Shown here one piece after another: positions 27,730 to 34,987 of a stretch of 37,454 nt of DNA. The first letter of the stretch is position 1. Every line of letters starts with the position of its first letter. The stretch is from Streptomyces hygroscopicus subsp. hygroscopicus (GTDB lineage: Bacteria; Actinomycetota; Actinomycetes; Streptomycetales; Streptomycetaceae), in the NCBI RefSeq assembly GCF_001553455.1, contig NZ_BBOX01000262.1, positions 1-37,454 on the forward strand. Direction: 5' to 3'. The translations under genes were made by a program, and so were the position numbers. The notes under the pieces were generated by a model. The model searched no databases. It was not told the origin of the DNA and was given only the letters and a program-made list of their open reading frames with translations.

Positions 27730-28758
27730 TTACAGATGTCGGGGTGCGCTGATGCCGAGCAGGTGCAGGCCGCCGGCGAGCACCGCCCCGACGGCCTCGG
27801 CGAGGGCCAGCCGGGAACGGTGGACGGCCGGGGGTTTGCGCTCGCCGGAGGACAGCGGCGGACAGACGTCGTGGAACCGGTCGCGGGCCGGGTCCCGGAA
27901 CAGATCGCCGAGCAGATCCTGGAACGGGAAGAAGGCGTCGGCGGTGGCGACGAGATGCCGGGCGAGCCGATCGGGCGCCCGGTGCCGGGCGGCGGCCTCG
28001 AGGGTACGGGGATGGTCGCCGAGGAGAGCGAGAAGGGCGGCCTCGGCAGGGTGGTCGTAGACGCCGGGAGCGGACGTGAGGCCGAGCCGACGGGCGTTCC
28101 TCATCAGGCCACGGACCCGGGCATGGGCGTACCTGACCCGGAAGAGGGGGTTGTCCTCGCGCTGGGAGAGGAGCCGGGCGGGGGCGGTATCGGGCAGATC
28201 GTGCGCCGCGGGCCGGAGCAGCGCCCAGCGGGCGGCGTCGGGCCCGAGACGGGTGAGGAGATCCCGGCCGGAGAGCGGGGAGGGCCGGACGACCGGCCCG
28301 TCCCCCGCAACGACGGCTCCCCCGCAGGCGGCGACGAGCCCGCGCACCACATGAGCGACGAGCGCGGCACGCACCTCGTCACCGGTCCCGACCGGAACGC
28401 GGACCCCCGCGAGCGCGTCACCACGCCCGTAATCCGGTCCCTGGGAGAGAACGGCCTGGACGAGCTGGGTGTGGGAGGCGGCCTCGAGGGTGATGTTGAG
28501 GAACCCGGGCGCGGCGACGTCGACGCGGGCGATCCCGGGCGTACGGACGAGCCGCCGCCGCAGGACCTCGGCGATGACGAGCGCGTCACCGCGAGCCCTG
28601 GCCAGCTGCAGAGCGACGTTGGTGGCGTAATCCCCACACCCGGGCCGAGGCGGGGTCCGCACCGTCACCCGCTCCGGCACGGCAACGCACAGCTCGTCGT
28701 CCTCAACGGCACGACGCACGGTGTGCAGCACAGTGCGGGAGAGCTGGGCGGGAGTCAC
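27730..28758 (-). CDS. nrtL: ArgS-related anticodon-binding protein (NrtL-like), lacking the catalytic domain
   Basis: The 342-residue protein has the two ends of arginyl-tRNA synthetase without the middle. Residues about 5-100 resemble the ArgS N-terminal tRNA-binding domain (GDYATNVALQLARARG, then PGFLNITL). Residues about 190-342 resemble the segment after KMSK and the DALR anticodon-binding domain (LGPDAARWALLR, DNPLFRVRYAHARVRGLMRNA). The HIGH and KMSK motifs and most of the Rossmann domain are absent. Full ArgS has about 560-590 residues. It therefore should not charge tRNA. I recall that RefSeq names such proteins NrtL, but the function is unknown to me. Start is GTG 28758, with no strong ribosome site. 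It heads the lysA-hom-thrC run. Confidence 0.82.
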   Translation of the reverse strand: MTPAQLSRTVLHTVRRAVEDDELCVAVPERVTVRTPPRPGCGDYATNVALQLARARGDALVIAEVLRRRLVRTPGIARVDVAAPGFLNITLEAASHTQLVQAVLSQGPDYGRGDALAGVRVPVGTGDEVRAALVAHVVRGLVAACGGAVVAGDGPVVRPSPLSGRDLLTRLGPDAARWALLRPAAHDLPDTAPARLLSQREDNPLFRVRYAHARVRGLMRNARRLGLTSAPGVYDHPAEAALLALLGDHPRTLEAAARHRAPDRLARHLVATADAFFPFQDLLGDLFRDPARDRFHDVCPPLSSGERKPPAVHRSRLALAEAVGAVLAGGLHLLGISAPRHL

Positions 28759-28860
28759 GGGACAAGCGTATGGGAGGAGGGGGGTGCACAAGCGAACCGG
28801 TTTCGCCCTTCGGACGGGGGCGGGGGGGCGTGGGGGGACGGGGAGAGCGTGGGGGCGCAC

Positions 28861-29040
28861 CCGCCCAGGGGGGCACGGGGACGTCCGCCCATGGGGACAT
28901 CCGCCCACGGGGACACGGGGGCACGGGGGCACAGGGGCAGGCACCCACGGGGACATCCGCCCATGGGGACACCGGGGCACAGGGGCAGGCACCCACGGGG
29001 ACACGGGGGCGCCCGCCCACGGGTGGATCACACGGGGAAG
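28861..29040. repeat. G-rich degenerate repeat block A
   Basis: The block consists of units like CCGCCCATGGGGACA (about 15-16 bp) mixed with CAGGGGCAGGCA. A 30-bp copy at 28926-28955 is repeated exactly at 28974-29003, 48 bp apart. It lies in the gene-free 28759-29338 region upstream of the ArgS-related gene. Reading frames across it are repetitive and I do not accept them as genes. Confidence 0.8.
28909..28937 (+). other. Canonical G-quadruplex motif
   Basis: Four runs of four or five G lie on the plus strand at 28909-28912, 28917-28921, 28925-28929 and 28934-28937. The loops are ACAC, CAC and CACA. It sits about 150-180 bp upstream of the ArgS-related start, on the strand opposite its mRNA (template strand). 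Confidence 0.75.
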
Positions 29041-29338
29041 GCCGACCCGTGAGCGGAGGACTCGGGACCGACCCGGAAGACGAGGCCGGAAGCCGAGACC
29101 CGGAGCCGCGACCCGGGACCGGACCAGGAGCCGAAACCCGGACCGGGCCGGGGGAGGAACCCCGGGACCGGACCGGGAGCCGAGGCCCAGGACCGACCCG
29201 GGAGCCGAGACCCAGGACCGACCCGAGAAACAAGACCACCGACCGGCGCGAGAGCCGAGACATGGACGGAAACCAAGCCCGCCCCACGACCGAACGGGAA
29301 GCGCGGCCCGGGAGGGCCGACCGGGCCGGGGCCCACCA
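29041..29338. repeat. Degenerate repeat block B (GACCGACCC-GGGAGCCGAG type)
   Basis: Purine-rich units of about 12-25 bp recur, including a near-exact 25-bp direct repeat at 29173-29197 and 29198-29222 that differs by one base. Together with block A it fills the space between the response regulator and the ArgS-related gene. No gene is supported. Confidence 0.65.
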
Positions 29339-29770
29339 CTACCCGGTGGGCCCCACAACCGGCTCGGCATCACCAGGCGCGGCCGCACCGGCCGCCCCCT
29401 GCCGCATCAGCCTCCGCACGAGCTCGACGAGATCGACGGGCTCGAAGGGTTTCGCGAGGAAGGCATCGACGCCCAACGCCTTCCCGCTGTCCATCTCGTA
29501 CTGCGTACACGCGCTGATGATCGCGACGGGCACATGACACATTCGAGCATCAGCACGCAACCTTGATGCCGTATGCAGCCCATCGAGTCTGGGCATCACG
29601 ACATCGAGAGTGATCACATCGGGCCGCACCTGGTGAACGATCTCCAGGCACTCGGCACCATCGGCCGCGGTCACGACCTCGAAGCCCTCCAGCTCGAGGT
29701 TGACCCTGATCAGCTGCCGGATGACCTTGTTGTCGTCGACGACAAGGACCCGGCCGGACAAGCCAGGCAC
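29339..29770 (-). CDS. Single-domain (CheY-like) response regulator
   Basis: The 143-residue protein is one receiver domain with no output domain: VLVVDDNKVIRQLIRVNLEL, the phosphoacceptor Asp56 in VITLDVVMPRLDG, the switch region VAIISAC and the lysine in FLAKPFEP. The acidic pair is DD. The C-terminal 20 residues are low-complexity (GAAGAAAPGDAEPVVGPTG). It begins with GTG 29770. No kinase gene is adjacent, so its partner is elsewhere. It is the last minus-strand gene before the tRNA. Its stop is separated by the repeat region from the ArgS-related gene, so it is probably transcribed alone. Confidence 0.92.
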   Translation of the reverse strand: MPGLSGRVLVVDDNKVIRQLIRVNLELEGFEVVTAADGAECLEIVHQVRPDVITLDVVMPRLDGLHTASRLRADARMCHVPVAIISACTQYEMDSGKALGVDAFLAKPFEPVDLVELVRRLMRQGAAGAAAPGDAEPVVGPTG

Positions 29771-30039
29771 ATCCTGAAGAGTAGGCGCGCGGCCAGGGTC
29801 GCGTCCGGGTTTTCCCTACTTCCGCCACGTGCGAGGGACCTTTCCCCGAGACTCCTGCGCCCCGACCTCCACATGCGGTATACACCCCTCCGCTCCCGTC
29901 TCCCTCCCCGCCCTCCGCACCCGCTTCCGCACCCGCGTCCGCCTCCGCCCCTCCCCCGACCGCCGGCTCCGATAAGCGTTCATGACCACCCCGCTCGAGC
30001 TGGTAGGGTTCTACCCGTCGCCGCAAACAGCAGCGACAA
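29771..30039. other. Gap between response regulator and tRNA-Arg
   Basis: It holds a pyrimidine-rich, imperfectly repetitive stretch at about 29880-29965 (repeats like CCGCACCCGC) and the tRNA promoter at its right end. No gene is supported. Confidence 0.5.
29979..30009 (+). promoter_or_regulatory. Likely tRNA-Arg promoter
   Basis: TAGGGT at 30004-30009 is a good -10 element of the housekeeping sigma type. TTCATG at 29979-29984, with 19 bp spacing, is a weak -35. The tRNA begins about 30 bp downstream. Confidence 0.45.
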
Positions 30040-30111
30040 GCCCCCGTAGCTCAGGGGATAGAGCAACGGCCTCCGGAGCCGTGTGCGCAGGTTCGAATCC
30101 TGCCGGGGGCA
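30040..30111 (+). tRNA. tRNA-Arg (anticodon CCG)
   Basis: A full cloverleaf can be drawn: acceptor stem GCCCCCG with CGGGGGC (30104-30110), D arm with GCTC/GAGC, anticodon stem ACGGC/GCCGT, loop CTCCGGA with anticodon CCG at 30073-30075, and T arm CAGG-TTCGAAT-CCTG. The discriminator is A30111, and CCA is not encoded. It reads the CGG arginine codon. Such tRNA 3' ends are frequent integration sites. Confidence 0.96.
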
Positions 30112-30130
30112 CCTCACAGAAGGTGCCAGT

Positions 30131-30170
30131 AAGACCCCGTCACCAGCGGAGACGCTGAGGCCGGGGTCTT
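30131..30170 (+). terminator. Terminator after tRNA-Arg
   Basis: AAGACCCCG (30131-30139) pairs with CGGGGTCTT (30162-30170), with an inner AGCG/CGCT stem. It is preceded by a smaller GGCACCT/AGGTGCC hairpin (30108-30127) that overlaps the tRNA end. It should end the tRNA transcript. Confidence 0.7.
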
Positions 30171-30605
30171 CGTGTATCTGCAGCCGTATGCGGCCCGAAG
30201 CGGCCTATGCCGGGGCTGTGGATGAGGCGGGGACGGGATCTTGGAGCATCCCCGCAGGTGATGAGCCTGATCCGAGTCGAGCACACCTGCTCCTCGCTAT
30301 CGTCGTTCTGGCCTGTAGGCCCGCCGCTGCGGGGACGCCAGGCTGGCGGCGGGAGCTGTCGAGGCCGCCACCAGTCGTCGGATCTACTGCGGGTCACCTT
30401 GCGACATGACCTCGGCGTCGAGGTACAGCCTGGCTTCGACCGCTCTCGCATGCGGGGTCTCGCTGTCCTCGGCAGTGAGCGAAGAAGCCTTGAACGCCAA
30501 CTCGACTCAGAGCAGAGCCGAGCCAGCCGGTCCGCATAACGCGGAGAGCCAGACACCGAGGCCCCTGGGCAAGACGCTCACGGGCCCCGGAATGATCAGG
30601 CCTTG
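30171..30605. other. Degraded region between tRNA-Arg and the integrase fragment
   Basis: No intact gene is supported. A minus-strand frame at 30384-30500 (TTG start, 38 residues, containing TAEDSETPHARAVEAR and LYLDAEV) has coding-like composition and could be the tail of a decayed mobile-element gene; I do not recognise it. Confidence 0.45.
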
Positions 30606-30934
30606 TCACTCGTACTCGTGGAGCAGGTCCTCGATGCGGCGGTTGGCGACGTTCTGCCGACCGTCGAGGCACTTCGCGTACCGGGTCAGCAGGACCTCAA
30701 CGCTGTTGCCAGCGCGCTCGGCAACCTCGGTGGGATCAACCCGGCGTTGACCCACGTCGACAACGCCGGGTGTCGAAGGTCGTACGGCCTACTCGCGAGC
30801 GGCGAGGCCGCGCCGGCCGGCGGAAGCGCCAAGAGACGAGCCTCCTGCCACACGCGGTAGTAGGTCGGGGACGGGACAGCCGAACCCTTCTCGCTGAACA
30901 AGAGCCACCCGTCCTCCGCCGTGTCGGCGGTCAC
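30606..30934 (-). pseudogene. Frameshifted C-terminal fragment of a tyrosine recombinase (integrase)
   Basis: The minus strand encodes GWLLFSEKGSAVPSPTYY, RVWQEARLLALPPA and RPYDLRHPALSTWVNAG. These match the C-terminal catalytic region of Streptomyces plasmid/AICE-type integrases, with the R-x-x-R style DLRH box. After LIPP the frame shifts. The continuation, in another frame, reads EVAERAGNSVEVLLTRYAKC and NVANRRIEDLLHEYE, ending at TGA 30606-30608. It contains the expected catalytic tyrosine (LLTRYAK). The N-terminal three quarters is missing. An in-frame stop lies just upstream, at the 12-bp repeat. It is a relic of an element integrated next to tRNA-Arg. Confidence 0.85.
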
Positions 30935-30965
30935 GTAATTCCCCAGGGGCTGTGGTCACGTAATT
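30929..30965. repeat. Paired 12-bp direct repeat GGTCACGTAATT
   Basis: Copies at 30929-30940 and 30954-30965 are identical, 25 bp apart. They flank CCCCAGGGGCTGT, which contains the palindrome CCCCAGGGG. The first copy lies exactly at the truncated end of the integrase fragment. It may be a scar, an element end or an operator. Confidence 0.8.
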
Positions 30966-31044
30966 GCCCAAGTGGCGGCCCGCCATGAAGCCGCTCGCTG
31001 GGAAACCGATTGCCCCTTTGTGGTCGGCTCCGCATCCTGCTGGA

Positions 31045-31908
31045 ATGCGCTTCTCCATCAATATCCCCAACTTCGGTGACTTCGCCGATCCCCATAACGT
31101 CGCGACCGTGGCGGGCGCCGCTGAACAGGCAGGCTGGGACGGGCTCTTCGTCTGGGACCACGTACTGCACCGACAGCATCAGAGGCGTCCCTTTGGAGAC
31201 CCCTGGATGCTGTTGACCGCGGCCGCGCTGGCGACCTCCCGGATCCGACTGGGCACCCTGCTGACGCCGGTCCCCCGTTACCGTCCGCAGCAACTCGCCC
31301 GCCAAGTGGCCACCCTGGACCACCTCAGCGGCGGCCGCGTGATCTTCGCCGCCGGCCTGGGCGGTCCGATCGAGGACGAATACCGCAGCTTCGGCGACGC
31401 CGCCGAGCCGCGCCTTCTCGCCGAGCGGCTGGACGAGGGACTGGAGCTGTTGAGGCTCTTCTGGTCCGGCGAGCCAGTGAACCATCACGGCCAGCACTAC
31501 GAGGTTCGGGACGTGACGCTGCTGCCCGCCACCCTGCAGCGGCCCGGTCCGCCGGTGTGGATCGGCGGGTTCTGGCCGCGCCGCCCGCCCATGCGGCGGG
31601 CAGCGCGGTGGGACGGCGCGGTGCCGCTGTTCGAGACGGCCCGGCATGGTCATGTGCCGGATGCGGCGGAGGTACGGGATCTGGTCGGGTATGTCCGCAA
31701 GCACCGTGCGGCCGAGGCCGGGCGCCCCTTCGAGTTCGTGCTCGGCGGTGCCACGCCGCCGGACGTGGCCAAGGCCAGGGATGTGATCGGTCCGCTGCAC
31801 GACGCCGGCGCCACCTGGTGGGATGAGCGACAGGTCCAGACCGGCCCTGACCTGGACCGCCTGGCCCCAGTACTGCGCCGCGTCGAGGCAGGGCCGCCGG
31901 TGGTCTGA
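31045..31908 (+). CDS. LLM-class flavin- or F420-dependent oxidoreductase
   Basis: Luciferase-like TIM-barrel oxidoreductase, 287 residues, possibly using F420 or FMN. Typical motifs are the N-terminal FSINIPNFGDFADP, AGWDGLFVWDHV, ATSRIRLGTLLTPVPRYRPQQLARQVATLD (given in parts: ATSRIRLGTLLTPV and RPQQLARQVATLD), GRVIFAAGLGG, and the C-terminal GPPVWIGGFWPRR. ATG 31045 gives MRFSINIPNF; the longer frame upstream has no family match. It stands alone on the plus strand between the integrase relic and the Wadjet operon. Substrate and cofactor cannot be told. Whether it belongs to the defence locus is unclear; I think not. Confidence 0.9.
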   Translation: MRFSINIPNFGDFADPHNVATVAGAAEQAGWDGLFVWDHVLHRQHQRRPFGDPWMLLTAAALATSRIRLGTLLTPVPRYRPQQLARQVATLDHLSGGRVIFAAGLGGPIEDEYRSFGDAAEPRLLAERLDEGLELLRLFWSGEPVNHHGQHYEVRDVTLLPATLQRPGPPVWIGGFWPRRPPMRRAARWDGAVPLFETARHGHVPDAAEVRDLVGYVRKHRAAEAGRPFEFVLGGATPPDVAKARDVIGPLHDAGATWWDERQVQTGPDLDRLAPVLRRVEAGPPVV

Positions 31909-32104
31909 CTAGGGGCGCCAAATGGCCCCGTCAACGGTACGGGGCGCGTGGCTCGGGAATCCGGCTGGCCCCGTCCGATGCGGCGACCGCCGCCAGTCCT
32001 TCGGGCCGTCGCAGCAGCCGCGCGTGAGCGGCAGGGTGTCCCGCCCGTCACCGCGGCCATGGGATTTCCGCCCTGGCGTACGCGTCGGGGAGAATGCCGG
32101 GACG

Positions 32105-33694
32105 ATGACGTCACCAGCTTCCGGGCCGCGCGGCAGCGAGCATGCGCCGTTCATCCATCTGACCGTGCCGAACGCGGCCTTGTACCGTCAGGTGATGCGT
32201 GCGTTCCTCGCGGCCAAGGAGCGGTTCGCGGTGCATCTGCGGCCCGAGGACGTGCACGCCGCGCTGCCCCCGGAGCACCGGCCGTCCGAGCTGGAGGCGG
32301 TGGTGAAGGCGCTGGACAGCCTCGTGGAGTGGGGCAACCTGCGGGCGGATCCGGACACCTCCCGGGTCACCGCGGTCGAGGACTTCTACCGCAAGCGGTT
32401 CATCTACCAGCTCACACAGGCCGGGGAGGCCGCCGAGCAGGCGTTGTCGGTGTACGACGAGGCGCTGGGGCGGCGCGGGGCGCTGCAGGCGGTGGCGCTG
32501 CACGACATCGTCACGCAGTTGCGGGCCCTTCTGGTGATCGCGGCCGAGCGGGAGGAGGGCGGGCCGGACGCGGCGAAGGCGCATCTGGCGCTGTCGGCGC
32601 TGACGGGCCGGTTCGAGGCGCTGGCGGAGAACGCGCGGGCGTTCATGGGGTCGCTGCAGCGCACCATGGATCTGCACGGTGTGGAGGTCGAGGTGTTCCT
32701 CGCCTACAAGGACCGGCTGATCCAGTACCTGGAGCGGTTCATCCAGGACCTGATCACGCTGGGCGGGCGGATCGCGGTGCTCATCGGCGAGCTGGAGCGG
32801 GACGGCCGGGCCGGGGTGCTGCTGCGGCTGGCGGCGGCCCGGGAGGCGGCCGATGCCGCGCCCGAGGAGGCCGCGAGCGCCGAGGAACAGGCGTATGAGC
32901 GGTGGACGGCGAAGTGGGCGGGGCTCACCGCCTGGTTCGTCTCCGCGGACGGCCGGGAGTCGCAGGCCCGGCTGCTGCGCGGGCGGGCCCTCGGGGCGAT
33001 CCCGCAACTCCTCGCGGTGGTCAGGCAGTTGAACGAGCGGCGGGCCGGGCGTTCGGACCGGTCCGCGGACTTCCGCACCCTGGCCCGCTGGTTCGCCGAG
33101 GCCCCGGACGACGAGGCGCGGCACCGGCTGTGGCGTGCCGCCTTCGGTCTGTACTCCGCGCGTCATCTGACCGTGGACGCCGATACGCTGGCCGAGCGCA
33201 CGGCCCGCCCGGTGCCCGCGTCCACGCCGTGGGCCGAGGCCGAGCCGTTGCGGATCAGCCCGCAACTGCGCCGTACCGGCAGCTACGAACGCCGTGGGCG
33301 GGCCCGCCGGGTGCAGGACCGCTCCGAGCAGCGGCACCGGCTCGCCGAGATAGCCGCCCGGCAGGCGGAGGAGATCGCCGCCGCCCGTGCCCGGCTCGCG
33401 ACGGACGGCGCCATTCGGCTGTCCGCGCTGGGAGAACTCGACCCGGTGGCCTTCACGCTGTTCCTGCAGCTGCTCGGCGATGCCCTGGCCACCTGGCGGC
33501 CCGGCGTGACGAGCACGGTGGCGACCAGCAACGACGGGTCGATGGAGATCCGGCTGACGGCCCTCGCCGACGGCACGACGGCCGGCATCCGCACGCCGGG
33601 CGGGACCTTCCGCGGCCCCGACCACCTGGTCGAGATCACCGACCTCACCCGGCCCGGCCGCGCGGGACAGCCACGCACCGGCCGGGACGATTGA
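32105..33694 (+). CDS. jetA: Wadjet type II component JetA (DUF2397/TIGR02677 family)
   Basis: The 529-residue protein fits the TIGR02677/DUF2397 family, the kleisin-like JetA subunit of type II Wadjet complexes, which restrict plasmids. Residues about 10-100 look like a winged-helix region (LYRQVMRAFLAAKERFAVHL, VVKALDSLVEWGNLRADPD, then TAVEDFYRKRFIYQLT). A long helical region follows (about 110-300), with DLHGVEVEVFLAYKDRLIQYLERF. The C-terminal half has conserved WARxF-like patterns (LARWFAEAPDDEARHRLWRAAFGL). It begins at ATG 32105 with GGGAG upstream and stops nine bases before jetB. It is the first gene of the operon. Confidence 0.85.
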   Translation: MTSPASGPRGSEHAPFIHLTVPNAALYRQVMRAFLAAKERFAVHLRPEDVHAALPPEHRPSELEAVVKALDSLVEWGNLRADPDTSRVTAVEDFYRKRFIYQLTQAGEAAEQALSVYDEALGRRGALQAVALHDIVTQLRALLVIAAEREEGGPDAAKAHLALSALTGRFEALAENARAFMGSLQRTMDLHGVEVEVFLAYKDRLIQYLERFIQDLITLGGRIAVLIGELERDGRAGVLLRLAAAREAADAAPEEAASAEEQAYERWTAKWAGLTAWFVSADGRESQARLLRGRALGAIPQLLAVVRQLNERRAGRSDRSADFRTLARWFAEAPDDEARHRLWRAAFGLYSARHLTVDADTLAERTARPVPASTPWAEAEPLRISPQLRRTGSYERRGRARRVQDRSEQRHRLAEIAARQAEEIAAARARLATDGAIRLSALGELDPVAFTLFLQLLGDALATWRPGVTSTVATSNDGSMEIRLTALADGTTAGIRTPGGTFRGPDHLVEITDLTRPGRAGQPRTGRDD

Positions 33695-33703
33695 GGGGGA
33701 GCG

Positions 33704-34987
33704 ATGACCACGCCGCTGGGCGAGGTGCTGGACGGCCGGCGAACGGCCGAGGTGCACAAGGCGGCCCGGACCCTGTTGAAGGAGCCGCTGTTGCTGGCGC
33801 AGGGCCCGCACGCGGACGAGTTCCGGCTGGTGCGGCAGCACGCTACGGAGCTGCGCGACTGGTTCGACCGCAACACCGGCTGGTCGCTGCGGGTGGACCC
33901 GGAGGCCGCGCGGCTGGCCCGGACGCCCGGCACCTTGGCCGATCCCACCCATCCGGCGCGCGAGGCGTCCCGGGGCCGCGCCGCGTTCACCCGCCGCCGG
34001 TACGTACTGCTGTGTCTGGCGCTGGCCGCGCTGGAGCGGGGTGAGGCGCAGATCGCCCTCGGCCGTCTGGCCGAGCAGGTGGTGCTCGACGCCGCCGATC
34101 CCCATCTGGCCGCCGCCGGGGTGGAGTTCACCATGGAACGCCGCGACGAACGCCTGGACCTGGCGGCGGTGGTGCGGCTGCTGCTGCGCCATGGGGTGCT
34201 GCGGCGGGTGGCCGGTGAGGAGGAGGCGTACGTCAGCGGTAGCGGCGACGTGCTCTACGACGTGCGGCGGCGCGTCCTGGCCGGGCTGCTGGCCGCCCGC
34301 CGGGGCCCGTCGACGATCACCGCCGAGGACTTCGAGGACCGGCTGGCCGAGCTGACCGCCGAGAGCGCGCTGGACAGCGACGAGCTCCGCTTCCGCGCGA
34401 TCCGCCAGCGGCTGACCCGCAGGCTGCTGGACGACCCGGTGCTGTACTACGAGGAGCTGACCGACGAGGAACTCGCCTATCTGACCCGCCAGCGCGCCTT
34501 CCTCACCGCCCGTATCACCGAACTGACCGGCCTGGTTCCCGAGGTGCGGGCCGAGGGCATCGCCATGGTCGACCCGCACGACGATCTGACCGACGTGCGG
34601 ATGCCGGAGCAGGGCACGCACGGGCACATCACGCTGCTGCTCGCCGAACGCCTGGCGGCCATGGGCGGCGAGGTGAGCCGCGCCGACCTCGAACGCACGG
34701 TTCGGGAGCTGGCCGCCGAACACGGGGCGTTCTGGTCCAAGAGCGCCAAGCAGCCCGGCGCGGAGGCGGAGCTGGTCGGCCGGGCGCTGGAGAGGCTCAC
34801 CGCGCTCGGTCTGGTCGCCGCCACCCCGAAGGGCGTCGTCCCGCTGCCCGCGCTCGCGCGGTACGCGGTCGGCGAGACCGTCGTGACGGAGCCGGGACGG
34901 GCATCCTCCCGCACACCCCGTGCTCCTCGTACACCCCGTGCTCCCCGCACACCCCGCGCCCCCGAGCGAAAGGCACCGCAGTCGTGA
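33704..34987 (+). CDS. jetB: Wadjet type II component JetB (DUF2398/TIGR02678 family)
   Basis: The 427-residue protein fits TIGR02678/DUF2398, the KITE-like JetB subunit that binds JetA in Wadjet complexes. Visible features are the N-terminal helical part (LLKEPLLLAQGPHADEF), the segment RNTGWSLRVDPEAARLARTPG, and a winged-helix-like central part (LVRRHGVLRRVAGEEEAYV region). The C-terminal end has a three-unit in-frame repeat (RTPRAP, 34910-34963) that is absent from the core. GGGGGAGCG precedes ATG 33704. The stop overlaps the jetC start by GTGA, so the three genes are coupled. Confidence 0.87.
   Translation: MTTPLGEVLDGRRTAEVHKAARTLLKEPLLLAQGPHADEFRLVRQHATELRDWFDRNTGWSLRVDPEAARLARTPGTLADPTHPAREASRGRAAFTRRRYVLLCLALAALERGEAQIALGRLAEQVVLDAADPHLAAAGVEFTMERRDERLDLAAVVRLLLRHGVLRRVAGEEEAYVSGSGDVLYDVRRRVLAGLLAARRGPSTITAEDFEDRLAELTAESALDSDELRFRAIRQRLTRRLLDDPVLYYEELTDEELAYLTRQRAFLTARITELTGLVPEVRAEGIAMVDPHDDLTDVRMPEQGTHGHITLLLAERLAAMGGEVSRADLERTVRELAAEHGAFWSKSAKQPGAEAELVGRALERLTALGLVAATPKGVVPLPALARYAVGETVVTEPGRASSRTPRAPRTPRAPRTPRAPERKAPQS
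34910..34963 (+). repeat. Three tandem 18-bp repeats near the jetB 3' end
   Basis: Three copies of an 18-bp unit (CGCACACCCCGTGCTCCT type) encode RTPRAP three times, at 34910-34927, 34928-34945 and 34946-34963. They lie in the extreme C-terminus of JetB. In-frame repeat number may vary. Confidence 0.85.

Noticed and set aside
28861..29040. CRISPR array
   Set aside because: Units are 15-48 bp, degenerate and lack constant repeats with unique spacers; no cas genes are present.
28721..29566. Plus-strand ORFs of 255-281 residues over the repeat blocks
   Set aside because: Gly/Arg/Thr repeats from minisatellite DNA, with no start context; treated as non-coding repeats.
30207..30539. A 110-residue plus-strand ORF after tRNA-Arg
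   Set aside because: No recognisable family or ribosome site; it lies within decayed mobile-element sequence.
31045..31908. The LLM oxidoreductase as part of the Wadjet system
   Set aside because: It is separated by about 196 bp, with no coupling, and such enzymes are not known Wadjet components.
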